This document shows, in pieces, positions 35,579-44,099 of a stretch of 64,000 nt of DNA (within the stretch, counting starts at the first letter, position 1; each line of letters opens with the position of its first letter). Origin of the DNA: Amorphoplanes digitatis (lineage in GTDB: Bacteria > Actinomycetota > Actinomycetes > Mycobacteriales > Micromonosporaceae). The notes beneath the pieces are model-generated. The model saw nothing but the letters and a program-made list of their open reading frames with translations, had not been told where the DNA came from and searched no databases. Location: the NCBI RefSeq assembly GCF_014205335.1, contig NZ_JACHNH010000001.1:5202501-5266500 (forward strand). The letters run 5' to 3'. Both the position numbers and the translations under genes were made by a program.

Positions 35579-36256
35579 ATGACGACAATCGGACTCATCG
35601 GCAGCGGAAACATCGGCTCGACCGTGGCGCGGCTGGCGGTCGCCGCGGGCTACGACGTCGTGCTCAGCAACTCCCGCGGCCCGGAAACCCTGCGTGACCT
35701 GGTCGCCGAGCTCGGCCCGCGAGCACGCGCCGGCACACCGGAGCAGGCCGCGACGGACGGCGACATCGCCGTCGTCACGGTCCCGTTGAAGGCTTACCGT
35801 GCCGTACCGGCCGACGCCCTCAAGGGAAAGGTGGTCATCGACACCAACAACTACTACCCCGAGCGCGACGGTGTCATCACCGAGCTCGAGGAAGGCGCGG
35901 CCACCACCGGCGAACTGCTCCAGCGCCACCTCGCCGACGCCCACGTGGTCAAGGGCTTCAACAACATCTACTTCAAGCACCTCGCGACGCTGAACCGCCC
36001 GGCCGGCGCGGCGGACCGCACCGCGCTGCCGATCGCGGGCGACGACGCCGACGCCAAGCGCACCGTCACCGAGTTCCTCGACCGCATCGGTTACGACACC
36101 GTCGACGTCGGACCGCTCGCCGAGAACTGGCGCACCCAGCGGGACACGCCGGTCTACGTCACCCCGTACGGCGCCTTCACCGATCCGGTGGGCACACCCG
36201 CCGGCGCCCGAGCGGTACAGGAGGCGGTCGCCGCGGCCACACCGAACGCGGGCTGA
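35579..36256 (+). CDS. NADP-binding reductase, F420-dependent NADP oxidoreductase-like
   Basis: The 225-residue protein has an N-terminal Rossmann motif, MTTIGLIGSGNIGSTVARLA, followed by SNSRGPETL, which contacts the NADP phosphate in the FNO-like family. Later come VVIDTNNYYPERDG and VKGFNNIYFKHLA, family-typical substrate/F420-region strands. It probably moves hydride between NADP(H) and F420 or another partner in the cytosol. The ATG at 35579 has only a weak AGG upstream. It is a single-gene unit with a strong hairpin downstream. Confidence 0.82.
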   Translation: MTTIGLIGSGNIGSTVARLAVAAGYDVVLSNSRGPETLRDLVAELGPRARAGTPEQAATDGDIAVVTVPLKAYRAVPADALKGKVVIDTNNYYPERDGVITELEEGAATTGELLQRHLADAHVVKGFNNIYFKHLATLNRPAGAADRTALPIAGDDADAKRTVTEFLDRIGYDTVDVGPLAENWRTQRDTPVYVTPYGAFTDPVGTPAGARAVQEAVAAATPNAG

Positions 36257-36268
36257 GCGCCGGCCGGT

Positions 36269-36301
36269 GCGGGCGGGGCGCAATTGGGTGGCCCCGCCCG
36301 C
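36269..36301 (+). terminator. Hairpin terminator
   Basis: Perfect 11-bp arms (36269-36279 and 36291-36301) with an 11-base loop lie 13 bases after the reductase stop. Confidence 0.7.
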
Positions 36302-36325
36302 GCCGGGCGGGCGAGCATTGTCGCC

Positions 36326-37318
36326 ATGAGGGAACGGGCCTGGACGCCGCTTCAGGGCGGGCTGCCGCCGGCGGGGGCGGTGACCGGCGCCGTCGTGGAG
36401 ATAGCCTGCGACGAGTCCGGGTTCTCGGGCACCAACCTGCTCGATCCGGCCACCCCGGTGATCACGCACGCGAGCGTCGACCTGAGCGTGGCCGAGGCGG
36501 TCGCCCTAATCGCGGCGCTGCGCTCCGGTTTCCGGTACTCGCCCAGCGAGTTCAAGTCCGGCCGGTTCCTGCGCGGCCCGGACGCGGCCGACGCGCTGGA
36601 GTGGTTCCTGGCCGAGCTGACCGGCCGGGCGCACGTCCACGTCGTCGACAAGGAGTACTACCTCGTCACCCGCATCGTCGACCTGTTCCTGGCCGAGCCG
36701 TCCTACGCGGCCGGCACCCGCCTGACCCAGGACCACCGCCCGGCCGCCCTCAGCCTGTACCGGGCCGGGCGCGCGGCCGGACCCGACTGGGCGGCGTTCC
36801 TCGCCGCCTTCGTCGAACTGGTCCGGATCAAGCGGCGGCACCGCCCAGACCACCGGATCTTCGAGCGGTTCTTCCAGGCCCGCGACGCGCTGGTACGCGG
36901 CGGGCTCGGCGCACCGGCCGGCGGCGTCCTCGACGGGCTCAGCCGCACCCGCGTGTGGGCCGTGCTGACCCGGCTGAGCGACGACGACCGGTCGATACCG
37001 CCACCGCTGGAGCCGATGCTGCCGGCGCTCGCCGAGACCGTCCTGTTCTGGAGCGGCGGTCACCGCCGGGTGCTGGTGATCCACGACGAGCAGAGCGCCC
37101 TGACCGCCGGCCGGCTGACCCGCCTTCAGCAGGCGCTGTCCGACGGCGCCGGCCCGTCGCCGCTGGCCGGCCTCGTGACGGTCGACTCCCGCGACGACCC
37201 GCGGGTGCAGATCGCCGACCTCCTCGCCGGCATGGCCCGCCGCCTACCGCCGGCCGCCGCCGACGGCCCGCTCCGGCCGTTCCTCTCACCCACCTCGCTG
37301 CGTGATCCCGAGCGATGA
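36326..37318 (+). CDS. DUF3800-like protein
   Basis: The protein of about 330 residues begins with an early acidic CDESGFSG motif (about 27-34) and ends with DSRDDPRVQIADLLAGMARR, the paired acidic/Q-ADL signatures of DUF3800 (RNase H-like fold). A central VDKEYYL and a VIHDEQSALT strand fit the same fold. The catalytic role is unknown; the acidic residues suggest metal binding. ATG 36326 is chosen over TTG 36284, neither with a strong ribosome site. The stop overlaps a possible ATG (37315) of the ClgR-like gene. Confidence 0.65.
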   Translation: MRERAWTPLQGGLPPAGAVTGAVVEIACDESGFSGTNLLDPATPVITHASVDLSVAEAVALIAALRSGFRYSPSEFKSGRFLRGPDAADALEWFLAELTGRAHVHVVDKEYYLVTRIVDLFLAEPSYAAGTRLTQDHRPAALSLYRAGRAAGPDWAAFLAAFVELVRIKRRHRPDHRIFERFFQARDALVRGGLGAPAGGVLDGLSRTRVWAVLTRLSDDDRSIPPPLEPMLPALAETVLFWSGGHRRVLVIHDEQSALTAGRLTRLQQALSDGAGPSPLAGLVTVDSRDDPRVQIADLLAGMARRLPPAAADGPLRPFLSPTSLRDPER

Positions 37319-37389
37319 CTTCTACGCTGCTGGCGGAACCGGCGGCCGGCGGGTATCGGCGGCGCGCCGGCGGTGGGTACCGTGACCGC

Positions 37390-37770
37390 ATGTCGGACAT
37401 CGCGCGCATCGGTCCCGGCGGGAGGCCACGGCCCCGGCCGCTGCTGCGCACGTTCGTCGGCGAGGTGTTGCGCCGGCACCGGCTGGAGCAGCGCCGCACG
37501 CTGGCCGAGGTCGCCCGGGAGGCGTGCGTCTCGGTCCAATATCTCTCCGAGGTCGAGCGCGGCCTCAAGGAGCCGAGCTCCGAGATCCTGGCCGCCGTCT
37601 GCGACTCGCTGCGGATCGAGCTGTCCGACCTGCTCGCCGAGGTGGGGCGCGATCTCACCATGGACCGCGCCCCCGTGTTCATCCGGCTCGGGAGCTCCGC
37701 GCCGCGCCAGCACCGCGCGGCGGGGCCGCAGCAGCACGGCGGCGGCGCCGTCATGCTGCTGGCCGCCTGA
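37390..37770 (+). CDS. clgR: ClgR-like XRE-family regulator
   Basis: The protein of about 126 residues has a helix-turn-helix of the ClgR type: FVGEVLRRHRLEQRRTLAEV then VSVQYLSEVERGLKEPSSEI and LAAVCDSLRIELSDLL. ClgR activates clp protease and other stress genes in actinobacteria. Here the gene is convergent with two clpP genes, and its TGA abuts the clpP TCA (TGATCA at 37768-37773), supporting the assignment. The tail after residue 90 differs from the canonical ClgR and lacks its typical C-terminal degradation-tag-like end, although it does end in LLAA. An in-frame ATG at 37315 would add 25 residues and overlap the previous stop. Confidence 0.8.
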   Translation: MSDIARIGPGGRPRPRPLLRTFVGEVLRRHRLEQRRTLAEVAREACVSVQYLSEVERGLKEPSSEILAAVCDSLRIELSDLLAEVGRDLTMDRAPVFIRLGSSAPRQHRAAGPQQHGGGAVMLLAA

Positions 37771-38388
37771 TCAGCCGGCCTCGGCCAGGCGGAACGGGCG
37801 TGCCGGGCGGGCGGTGATCACCTGGTCGGCGAGGCCGTATTCCACCGCCTGCTCCGCGGACAGCGTCATGCTCCGGTCGGTGTCAGCCCGGATCCTGGCG
37901 GCCGTCTGGCCGGTGTGCTCGGCGAGGATCTGATCCATCTCGGCGCGGACCTTCGCCACCTCCTTCGCCTCGACCGCCAGGTCCGGCAGCGTCCCGCGGG
38001 CCTGGCTCGACGGCTGGTGCAGCGTCACCTTGGCGTGCCGCAGCACCGAGCGCCTGCCGGGTGTGCCCGCCGCGAGCAGGGCCGCCGCCGCGGACGCCGC
38101 CTGCCCGACGCAGATGGTGGCGATGTCGCACCGTACGAAATGCATGGTGTCGTAGATCGCGGTCAGCGCGCTGAAGGAGCCGCCCGGTGAGTTGATGTAG
38201 AGCCCGATCTCGCCGTCTCCCGCGGACTCCAGGTGGATCAGCTGGGCGATCACCACGTTGGCGACGCCGTCGTCGATCTCGGTGCCGAGAAAGATGATCC
38301 GGTCGGAGAGCAGCCGCGAGTAGATGTCGAACGCCCGCTCCCCATTGGGCGTCTTCTCGACAACCGTCGGGATCGTGTACTGGCTCAT
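37771..38388 (-). CDS. clpP: ATP-dependent Clp protease proteolytic subunit, second copy
   Basis: The 205-residue serine protease subunit starts at ATG 38388, overlapping the stop of the first clpP (ATGA). The triad is S99 (GQAASAAA), H124 (VTLHQPSS) and D171 (RADTDRSM). The oligomer segment GLYINSPGGSFSALTAIYDT is conserved. The oxyanion region differs slightly from the first copy, so the two may form a hetero-oligomeric barrel, as ClpP1P2 does in other actinobacteria. The partner unfoldase (ClpX/ClpC) is not in this window. Confidence 0.95.
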   Translation of the reverse strand: MSQYTIPTVVEKTPNGERAFDIYSRLLSDRIIFLGTEIDDGVANVVIAQLIHLESAGDGEIGLYINSPGGSFSALTAIYDTMHFVRCDIATICVGQAASAAAALLAAGTPGRRSVLRHAKVTLHQPSSQARGTLPDLAVEAKEVAKVRAEMDQILAEHTGQTAARIRADTDRSMTLSAEQAVEYGLADQVITARPARPFRLAEAG

Positions 38389-39011
38389 GCGCCCAGTCCC
38401 ATCCGCTGGCGGCCCATGGTGGGGCGCACGTCGTCCACGCGGTCGAGGATGTGGTCGATCAGCCCGTATTCGAGCGCCTCCTCCGCGGTGAACCAGCGGT
38501 CGCGGCGGCTGTCGCGCTCCACCGTCTCGATCGGTTGCCCGGTGTGCTCCGCGGTCAGCCGCAGCAGCGTCGCGCCGACCCGCTCGAGCTGGTCGGCGTA
38601 GATCTCGACGTCCGCCGCCGTGCCGCCGAAGCCGGCCGAGCCCTGGTGCATCAGGATCTGCGCGTGCGGCAGGCTGAACCGCTTGCCCGGCGTGCCGGCG
38701 GTGAGCAGGAACTGCCCCATGCTGCCGGCCAGCCCCATCGCCAGCGTGCTCACGTCGTTGGGGATCAGCCGCATCGTGTCGTAGATGGCGAGGCCGGCGC
38801 TGACCGAGCCGCCCGGCGAGTTGATGTAGAGGCTGATCATTCCGTACGGATCCTCCGCCGACAGCAGGAGCAGCTGACCGCAGAGCCGGTTCGCGACCGG
38901 ATCGTCGACCTCCGTCCCGAGCACGATGATGCGCTGATGCAGCAGCCGGGTGGCCAGCTGGTCGTCGATCGAGCCGGCGTTGCCCTGCGTCATCCCGGTG
39001 GCAAGTTGCAT
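38385..39011 (-). CDS. clpP: ATP-dependent Clp protease proteolytic subunit, first copy
   Basis: The 208-residue protein starts at ATG 39011 with GAGGAGA upstream. The triad is S97 (GLAGSMGQFLL), H122 (ILMHQGSAG) and D171 (RRDRWF). LYINSPGGSVSAGLAIYDTM forms the conserved strand. It is translationally coupled to the second copy. The nearby ClgR-like gene suggests stress control, although I could not identify a convincing ClgR site in the 80-base upstream gap. This pair is in an accessory position (no tig or clpX beside it), so it may be a second clpP operon of the genome. Confidence 0.95.
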   Translation of the reverse strand: MQLATGMTQGNAGSIDDQLATRLLHQRIIVLGTEVDDPVANRLCGQLLLLSAEDPYGMISLYINSPGGSVSAGLAIYDTMRLIPNDVSTLAMGLAGSMGQFLLTAGTPGKRFSLPHAQILMHQGSAGFGGTAADVEIYADQLERVGATLLRLTAEHTGQPIETVERDSRRDRWFTAEEALEYGLIDHILDRVDDVRPTMGRQRMGLGA

Positions 39012-39091
39012 GACTTTCTCCTCGTACTCGGAAGGCGACCACTCGATCCACAATGGGACCGCCGCGGGCCGCGCACCAAGCCGATCTGCTG

Positions 39092-40237
39092 TCAGCAGAC
39101 GAACCGGTCCTCGTACGTCCGGGAGGCCAGCGCGCGGTCGGACACGCCGAACTCGAGCAGGACCTCGTCCGGGCCGGAGCCGGCCGGCGCGTCCGCGAGG
39201 AACTCGCGCCACCGCTCGAGATCCGTCTTCCACGACACCATGAAGTTCTGGCAGAGCCAGTGGGTGATGTCCGCGCTGCGGCCGCGCGCCTTCTCCAGCG
39301 AGCGGCGCACCCGGTCGTGCTCGGCCGAGCCACCCAGCCGCGCGATGATCAGGTCGATGAACGCGCGGCGCCGGAACAGCGCGTCACCCCAGTACGCGTG
39401 CCGCGCCGTGTCGATGTTCCGCTCGTAGTCGAGCAGCCAGTACAGCCCCTCGGCCAGGGTGTCGCCGAGCTCCTCGGCCGCGGCCCGCGCCGGGTTGGCG
39501 AACGGATCGTAGGCGCGCTGGCGCATCACGCCGGCCCGCGCCGCCTGGAACGGCACGCCGTCGCCGAGCAGGAAGAGCCAGTCCTCGTTGTAGATGTTCG
39601 GGTAGAACGACGTCGTCCGGACGGCGTCGACGATCATCGCGCCGCCGCCGATGAAGGTGTCCTGCGGCCCGCCGATCTTGCGGTACGCGTGACAGACGAC
39701 CGAGTTGTCCGCGTACCCGTGATTGGCCAGCCCGACGGCCCGGTACCGGTCGACGAGACCGGCCGCCCGGTGCAGCTGCGGCGGGTCGTCGACATGGATG
39801 TCGTCGTCGAGGAACAGCACCCGCCGCCAGCCCGAGCCGCGCGCCAGGACCAGCCCGAGGTTGCGTTTCAGGCTCAGGTCGCTGACGCTGCCGAAGCCCT
39901 CCCCGCGCAGCAGCCGGTCGGTGGCGAACGACGGCAGCAGCCGGGCGAGCGAGTCGTCGACGTCCACCGCCAGCAGGGCGGCCTCCTCGTGGTCGGCGAG
40001 CTTGCGCGCCTGCTCGGCCGAGGCGGCCCGGCTGCACAGCGCGACCACGGGACAGTCGATCCGCTTGCCGACCCGCATGACATGCCGCAGGGCGTCGACC
40101 GGCCAGGCGGTCGGCACGATGATCGCGTCCAGTCTCGCGGTCGCCGCGCGGTCCGGCAGGTCCTCGTCCCGCAGCAGGTGCGCGTGTGATCCGTGATGGA
40201 GTTCCCTGGCGTCCAGGACCGTCGTCCGGTCCGGCAC
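39092..40237 (-). CDS. Glycosyltransferase-like (GT-A fold) protein, partner of the XRE gene
   Basis: The 381-residue cytosolic protein starts at GTG 40237, two bases after the stop of the XRE-regulator gene. A central VLFLDDDIHVDDPPQLH carries a DxD-like metal site, and TFIGGGAMIVDA followed by FYPNIYNEDWLFLL resembles acceptor loops of GT-A enzymes. The region around residues 40-110 (DAIIVPTAWPVDALRHV) resembles a donor-binding Rossmann half. The C-terminus (from about 300) is helical. No signal peptide is present. Donor, acceptor and pathway are unknown; co-transcription with a regulator suggests an inducible modification. Confidence 0.65.
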   Translation of the reverse strand: MPDRTTVLDARELHHGSHAHLLRDEDLPDRAATARLDAIIVPTAWPVDALRHVMRVGKRIDCPVVALCSRAASAEQARKLADHEEAALLAVDVDDSLARLLPSFATDRLLRGEGFGSVSDLSLKRNLGLVLARGSGWRRVLFLDDDIHVDDPPQLHRAAGLVDRYRAVGLANHGYADNSVVCHAYRKIGGPQDTFIGGGAMIVDAVRTTSFYPNIYNEDWLFLLGDGVPFQAARAGVMRQRAYDPFANPARAAAEELGDTLAEGLYWLLDYERNIDTARHAYWGDALFRRRAFIDLIIARLGGSAEHDRVRRSLEKARGRSADITHWLCQNFMVSWKTDLERWREFLADAPAGSGPDEVLLEFGVSDRALASRTYEDRFVC

Positions 40238-40239
40238 GC

Positions 40240-41325
40240 CTACGCCTCCGGCCAGGCGTGCAGGACGGTGTCCGGCGCCGTCCAGTCCGGGGTCACCGCC
40301 ACCCCGTTCAACACCTGCACGCGGAAGAGCAGGCTGAAGGAGTCACCGGCGAACCTCTGCGCCAGGTACTCGGCGTTCTTCTCCCGGAAGACGTCGTGGG
40401 TGAGCGTGCGCACCGCTCCGTAAACTCCGCTGCCATACATTCCGTTGCATACGGTCAGGGTCCTCTCCCGGTTCATCGGATTGAGCGCCCGGAAGAACTG
40501 GCCCACGTCCTGTACCAGGACCCGGCCGCCGCCACGATCCTCGAACTCGGGGGCGAACGACAGGTCCTCTCCCCGGTCAACGACCCGGAAACACCCGCGA
40601 CTCGGATCGTCGTCGTCGGAGTGCTGCGTCACCGGGACGGGGGTCAGCCGCATGGCGTCTTGCGTCGCCTCGTTCCAGTCGATACCGCCGACCAGCACCA
40701 GGTGTGCCGTCCAGTCGTCCTCCTGCATGTCCCGCGCACTGACGTAGCGGACGTCGAGGTCGGGGTTGACCGCCCGGAGATGGCCGTAGAGCTCCATCAG
40801 GGAGTCGAGGTCGGCGAGGCGGGACAGCTTCGAGCGGTCCGGGTCGAGGCTGGCCGACGGCGCCTCGTTGCCCGGATCGGCCACGACGATCACGACCGGG
40901 CCCACCTTGTAGTGCCACGGTCCACGACCGACGATGCTCCGCGGCGACGGCGCCGGTACGTCCGGCGGCGCCTCGGGGAGGGCGAGTGCGGCCTCGCGCA
41001 GCGCGAACAGCTCGTCGCGGAGCACGGCCCTCGCCTCGATCTCGTCGGCCGTCAGGTCCTGCTCGCCGATCAGCCGGTAGGGCCGCGCCTCGATCGATCG
41101 CCGGGTGCAGAAGAACGTGAGGATGGCGTTGAGACGGTCCTCCGGCGGCAGCGTCACGATCGAGGTGCGCTCCCACGACGAGACCAATTGGACGCTCGCC
41201 TTCTTGCGCCCGCTCAGCGCCTCGGCCAGCTCCGCCTGGGTGATCGAGATGTCCGGCCACCGGGACTTGCGCAGCTTGCGCAGTCGCACGGCCAGGGCGC
41301 GGCCGGGATCGCCCACAGTGGCCAC
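40240..41325 (-). CDS. XRE-family regulator with large C-terminal domain
   Basis: The 361-residue protein starts at GTG 41325 with GGAGG seven bases upstream. An N-terminal helix-turn-helix (about 8-65; LAVRLRKLRKSRWPDISITQ, then LVSSWERTSI) is followed by a helical linker (about 80-130). A beta/alpha domain of about 200 residues (KVGPVVIVVADPGNE, VRYVSARDMQEDD, LVLVGGIDWNE) looks like a ligand- or nucleotide-sensing Rossmann-like fold. I do not recognise the C-terminal family. Inverted and direct repeats cover its promoter. It leads a two-gene unit with the glycosyltransferase-like gene. Confidence 0.78.
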   Translation of the reverse strand: MATVGDPGRALAVRLRKLRKSRWPDISITQAELAEALSGRKKASVQLVSSWERTSIVTLPPEDRLNAILTFFCTRRSIEARPYRLIGEQDLTADEIEARAVLRDELFALREAALALPEAPPDVPAPSPRSIVGRGPWHYKVGPVVIVVADPGNEAPSASLDPDRSKLSRLADLDSLMELYGHLRAVNPDLDVRYVSARDMQEDDWTAHLVLVGGIDWNEATQDAMRLTPVPVTQHSDDDDPSRGCFRVVDRGEDLSFAPEFEDRGGGRVLVQDVGQFFRALNPMNRERTLTVCNGMYGSGVYGAVRTLTHDVFREKNAEYLAQRFAGDSFSLLFRVQVLNGVAVTPDWTAPDTVLHAWPEA

Positions 41326-41344
41326 CTGGGCACCTCCAGAAAAG

Positions 41345-41391
41345 TTCACTGTACTACGGCTGAACAGGCAATCAGCACAGTGAACAGGCAT
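41345..41391. promoter_or_regulatory. Inverted and direct repeats over the XRE promoter
   Basis: GTTCACTGT (41345-41353) and ACAGTGAAC (41378-41386) form a nine-base inverted repeat. TGAACAGGCA is repeated at 41362-41371 and 41382-41391, 20 bases apart. On the minus strand TACAGT is a fair -10, so a repressor here, perhaps the XRE protein itself, would overlap the promoter. Confidence 0.6.
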
Positions 41392-41445
41392 GGTCCACTC
41401 TCCATCGTTGTTGCGATGAAGAATTCCAGTAACTTACAGTATCGA

Positions 41446-41462
41446 TACAGGTACTACAGGTA
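41446..41462 (+). promoter_or_regulatory. Tandem TACAGGTA direct repeat
   Basis: TACAGGTAC (41446-41454) is followed directly by TACAGGTA (41455-41462) in the AT-richer stretch between the XRE gene and the small membrane-protein gene. A nearby GTATCGATAC palindrome adds to the structure. It is probably promoter or operator sequence, but the bound protein is unknown. Confidence 0.35.
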
Positions 41463-41617
41463 GATCCTGGGGAGGCCTCGATGGGTCAGCCGCCGCGGCC
41501 CGGCAGACGGTTGCCGCGCGCCCCTCCAGGACAGCAGAGCGCCCCGGCCGTTGCCCCGGCCAGGGCGCCGCTGGTTCTGGGCGGTCCCGCTGACAGTTGA
41601 CGCAGAAAGGCCCACCC

Positions 41618-41875
41618 GTGAAAACCATAATCCCCGAAGCGATCGTGGCAATCCCTCCGTACGCCGAGAGCGGATACTCGCACGACCTGACCGCCGTCAT
41701 CGTCGCGGCGACGGCGCTGGCCGCCATCCTCAGCGTCACCTGGCTGGTCATCAGCGCCACCTACGTGATCGTCCGGACGTTCACCGAGACGGCCCGCGTG
41801 CCGACGGCCGTCGCCGGTTACGTCACGACGGCGATCGTGGCGACGGTGGTGATCATCGGCGCGCTGAACCGCTGA
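41618..41875 (+). CDS. Small two-helix membrane protein
   Basis: The 85-residue product has a GTG start at 41618 behind AAAGG. A short polar N-terminus (VKTIIPEAIVAIPPYAE) precedes a hydrophobic helix (about 25-50, AVIVAATALAAILSVTWLVI), a short polar loop (TFTETARVP) and a second helix (TAVAGYVTTAIVATVVIIGA). No family is recognised. It is preceded by direct repeats shared with the divergent XRE promoter region. Confidence 0.6.
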   Translation: MKTIIPEAIVAIPPYAESGYSHDLTAVIVAATALAAILSVTWLVISATYVIVRTFTETARVPTAVAGYVTTAIVATVVIIGALNR

Positions 41876-41970
41876 CGACCGCACGGCGTGGCGGGACCGG
41901 ACACCCGCCGCCTTCCGTGAACATGTGCTCGACGACAGCGCCTGGAGCCGCGAGCTGGATAGGGACGACG

Positions 41971-42936
41971 TTGACCTGGATCGTGACCGGCGGGGCCGGG
42001 TTCATCGGCGCGCACGTCGTCCACCTGCTGAGCCGACGGCACGAGGTGGTGGTCTTCGACAACCTCTCCACCGGCCGCCTCGACCGCCTGCCCGGCCACG
42101 TCGCCGTGGTCAAGGGCTCGGTGACCAGCCCGGACGACCTCGACACGCTGTTCGGGCGGTACCCGGCCGCCGGCGTCGTCCACCTCGCCGCGTGCAAGAC
42201 GGCGCCGGAGTTCCCGCGCGACGCCCGGCACTACTGGCCCGACAACGTCGACGGCGTCCGCAACCTCGTCGCGGCGATGACCCGGGCCGGCGTCGGGCGG
42301 CTGCTGTTCGCCTCGTCCGCGGCGGTGTACGGCGACACCGGCCGGCGCCGGGTCCGGGAGCGGCACCGGCTCAGGCCGGTGAACCCGTACGGCGTCACCA
42401 AGGTCGAGGGCGAGCGGATCATCTCGGCGTACGGCGGCGCGCTGCGGTCGCTGGCGCTGCGGCAGTTCAACGTCGTCGGCGCCGGCTCACACCCGTACGC
42501 GGCGGACACCGGGCCGACCGGGCTGCTCCCGGCGGTCTTCCGCGCGCTGACCGACGGGCCGGAACTGGTGGTGCGGGGCCACGACTACCCGACCCGCGAC
42601 GGCAGCGCGGTCCGCGACTACGTACACGTCGAGGACGTCGCCCGGGCCTACCTGCGCGGCGTCGAGCTCCTGTCGGACCCGCGACCGTGGTCGCCGCGGC
42701 GGCGCCGCGCCGTGAACGTGGGCAGCGGCGAGCGGACCTCCGTCCTCGACCTCGTCCGGATCGCCGGCCGGGTGGCCGGCGCCGAGGTGCCGTTCCGCTC
42801 CGGCGCCCGCCGCGCCGGCGACGCCGCGGAGGTGGTCGCCGACCTGGGCCGCGCCCGGCGGATGAGCATCGGACCGCGCAGCTCGCTGACCGAGGCGGTC
42901 GCCTCGGCCTGGGAGTCCTGGCGGAGGCACCGCTAG
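41971..42936 (+). CDS. NAD-dependent sugar epimerase (UDP-glucose 4-epimerase-like)
   Basis: The 321-residue SDR enzyme begins TWIVTGGAGFIGAHVVHLLS, the NAD-binding motif. It has SSAAVYG with the catalytic Ser, then NPYGVTKVEGER, with the catalytic Tyr/Lys pair as YGVTK. LRQFNVVGAG and VRDYVHVEDVARAY are typical of GalE. The start is TTG 41971 behind AGGGA; an ATG at 41923 would add 16 residues without a ribosome site. It supplies an epimerised nucleotide sugar. It stands apart from the glycan locus at the left of the window. It converges on the histidine kinase gene one base away. Confidence 0.85.
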   Translation: MTWIVTGGAGFIGAHVVHLLSRRHEVVVFDNLSTGRLDRLPGHVAVVKGSVTSPDDLDTLFGRYPAAGVVHLAACKTAPEFPRDARHYWPDNVDGVRNLVAAMTRAGVGRLLFASSAAVYGDTGRRRVRERHRLRPVNPYGVTKVEGERIISAYGGALRSLALRQFNVVGAGSHPYAADTGPTGLLPAVFRALTDGPELVVRGHDYPTRDGSAVRDYVHVEDVARAYLRGVELLSDPRPWSPRRRRAVNVGSGERTSVLDLVRIAGRVAGAEVPFRSGARRAGDAAEVVADLGRARRMSIGPRSSLTEAVASAWESWRRHR

Positions 42937-42937
42937 C

Positions 42938-44092
42938 TCAGAGGACGTCGGGAATCCGTACCTCGATCGTGGTCCCCTCGTCGCGCCGGGAGCGGACCCG
43001 GAGCTCGCCGCCCAGCAGGCGCACCCGCTCGGCCATGCCGCGCAGGCCGCGCGGAGCGCCGCCGGGGTGCACCCGGCACGACTCCCCCGCCGCCGGCTCG
43101 AAGCCGCGCCCGTCGTCGGTGACGGTCAGCAGGGCCGTGCGCCCGTGCCGGCCCAGCCGGACCACGGCGCGGCTGGCGTCCGCGTGCCGGACGATGTTGT
43201 GGATCGCCTCCTGCGCCACCCGGAACAGCGAGGTGGTGACGTGGTCCGGCAGCGACAGGTCCTGCGCGTCGACCCGGATCGGCAGGTTGGGCACGTTGCG
43301 GGCCAGGCTGGCCAGGCCCGCCGGCAGGCCGAGGTCGTCGAGGATCGGGCTGCTGAGCCCGGTGATGGCGCTGCGGGTCTCGCCGAAGGCGAGATCGGCC
43401 AGCGACGCCGCCGCGTCGACCTGCCTCGCGACGTCGCCGATGTCGCCGTCGCGCAGGGCCGTCCTCGCGGCCGACAGGCGGAAGCTGAGGCTGGCGATGG
43501 CCTGCGTGACCCCGTCGTGGAGATCACCGGCGATCCGGCGGCGCTCGGCCTCCTGGAGGAACACCGTGTCCGCGACCGCTCGGTCACGCAGGTTCCGGTA
43601 CCCGTCGACGGCCTCGGCCAGCGCGGACAGGTGTACCCGCAGCGCGACGAGGTCCGCCACCGCCTGCGCCGTGTCGACCTCGTCGGCGCCGAACGCGCGC
43701 CGCCGCCTGCTGAACACCGCCAGGACGGCCACGCATCCGCCGTCCGGCACCCGGGCGGGCACGCACAGTCGCGACACCGGGTCGCCGGCGCCGAGCCCCA
43801 GCAGCTCCCGGTGGCGCGGGTTGCGCGGCTGGTCGTCGACCAGGACGACCGGGATCCCGTCGGCGGCCACCCGCCCGGTCACCCCGAAGCCGCGCGGAAG
43901 CCGAAGCCCGGGCTCGCCGGGCGCGGGGTGGCCGGCGCCGAGCACCAGGTCGCCGTCGTCGTCCACGAGGAACACCAGGCATCCGTCGGCCGCCAGCGCC
44001 CCGGTCAGCGCGCCGGCCACCCGGTCGAGCACCGCCGGCAGCGACGGCTCGCGGGTCACCCAGCCGCGAACGCGGTCGAGAAGATCCGTCAT
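42938..44092 (-). CDS. GAF-domain sensor histidine kinase (NarX-type HisKA_3)
   Basis: The 384-residue cytosolic kinase has a GAF-like sensor at about 15-155 (LAADGCLVFLVDDDGDLVLG), the HisKA_3 box with H192 in RRRIAGDLHDGVTQA, and a HATPase with EAIHNIVRHADAS and VTDDGRGF. It starts at ATG 44092, seven bases after the response regulator stop, so it forms an operon with it. The signal may be a redox or small-molecule cue, given the soluble GAF domain. It lies close to the cbb cluster, but no evidence ties it to carbon fixation. Confidence 0.92.
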   Translation of the reverse strand: MTDLLDRVRGWVTREPSLPAVLDRVAGALTGALAADGCLVFLVDDDGDLVLGAGHPAPGEPGLRLPRGFGVTGRVAADGIPVVLVDDQPRNPRHRELLGLGAGDPVSRLCVPARVPDGGCVAVLAVFSRRRRAFGADEVDTAQAVADLVALRVHLSALAEAVDGYRNLRDRAVADTVFLQEAERRRIAGDLHDGVTQAIASLSFRLSAARTALRDGDIGDVARQVDAAASLADLAFGETRSAITGLSSPILDDLGLPAGLASLARNVPNLPIRVDAQDLSLPDHVTTSLFRVAQEAIHNIVRHADASRAVVRLGRHGRTALLTVTDDGRGFEPAAGESCRVHPGGAPRGLRGMAERVRLLGGELRVRSRRDEGTTIEVRIPDVL

Positions 44093-44099
44093 GAGCTGC

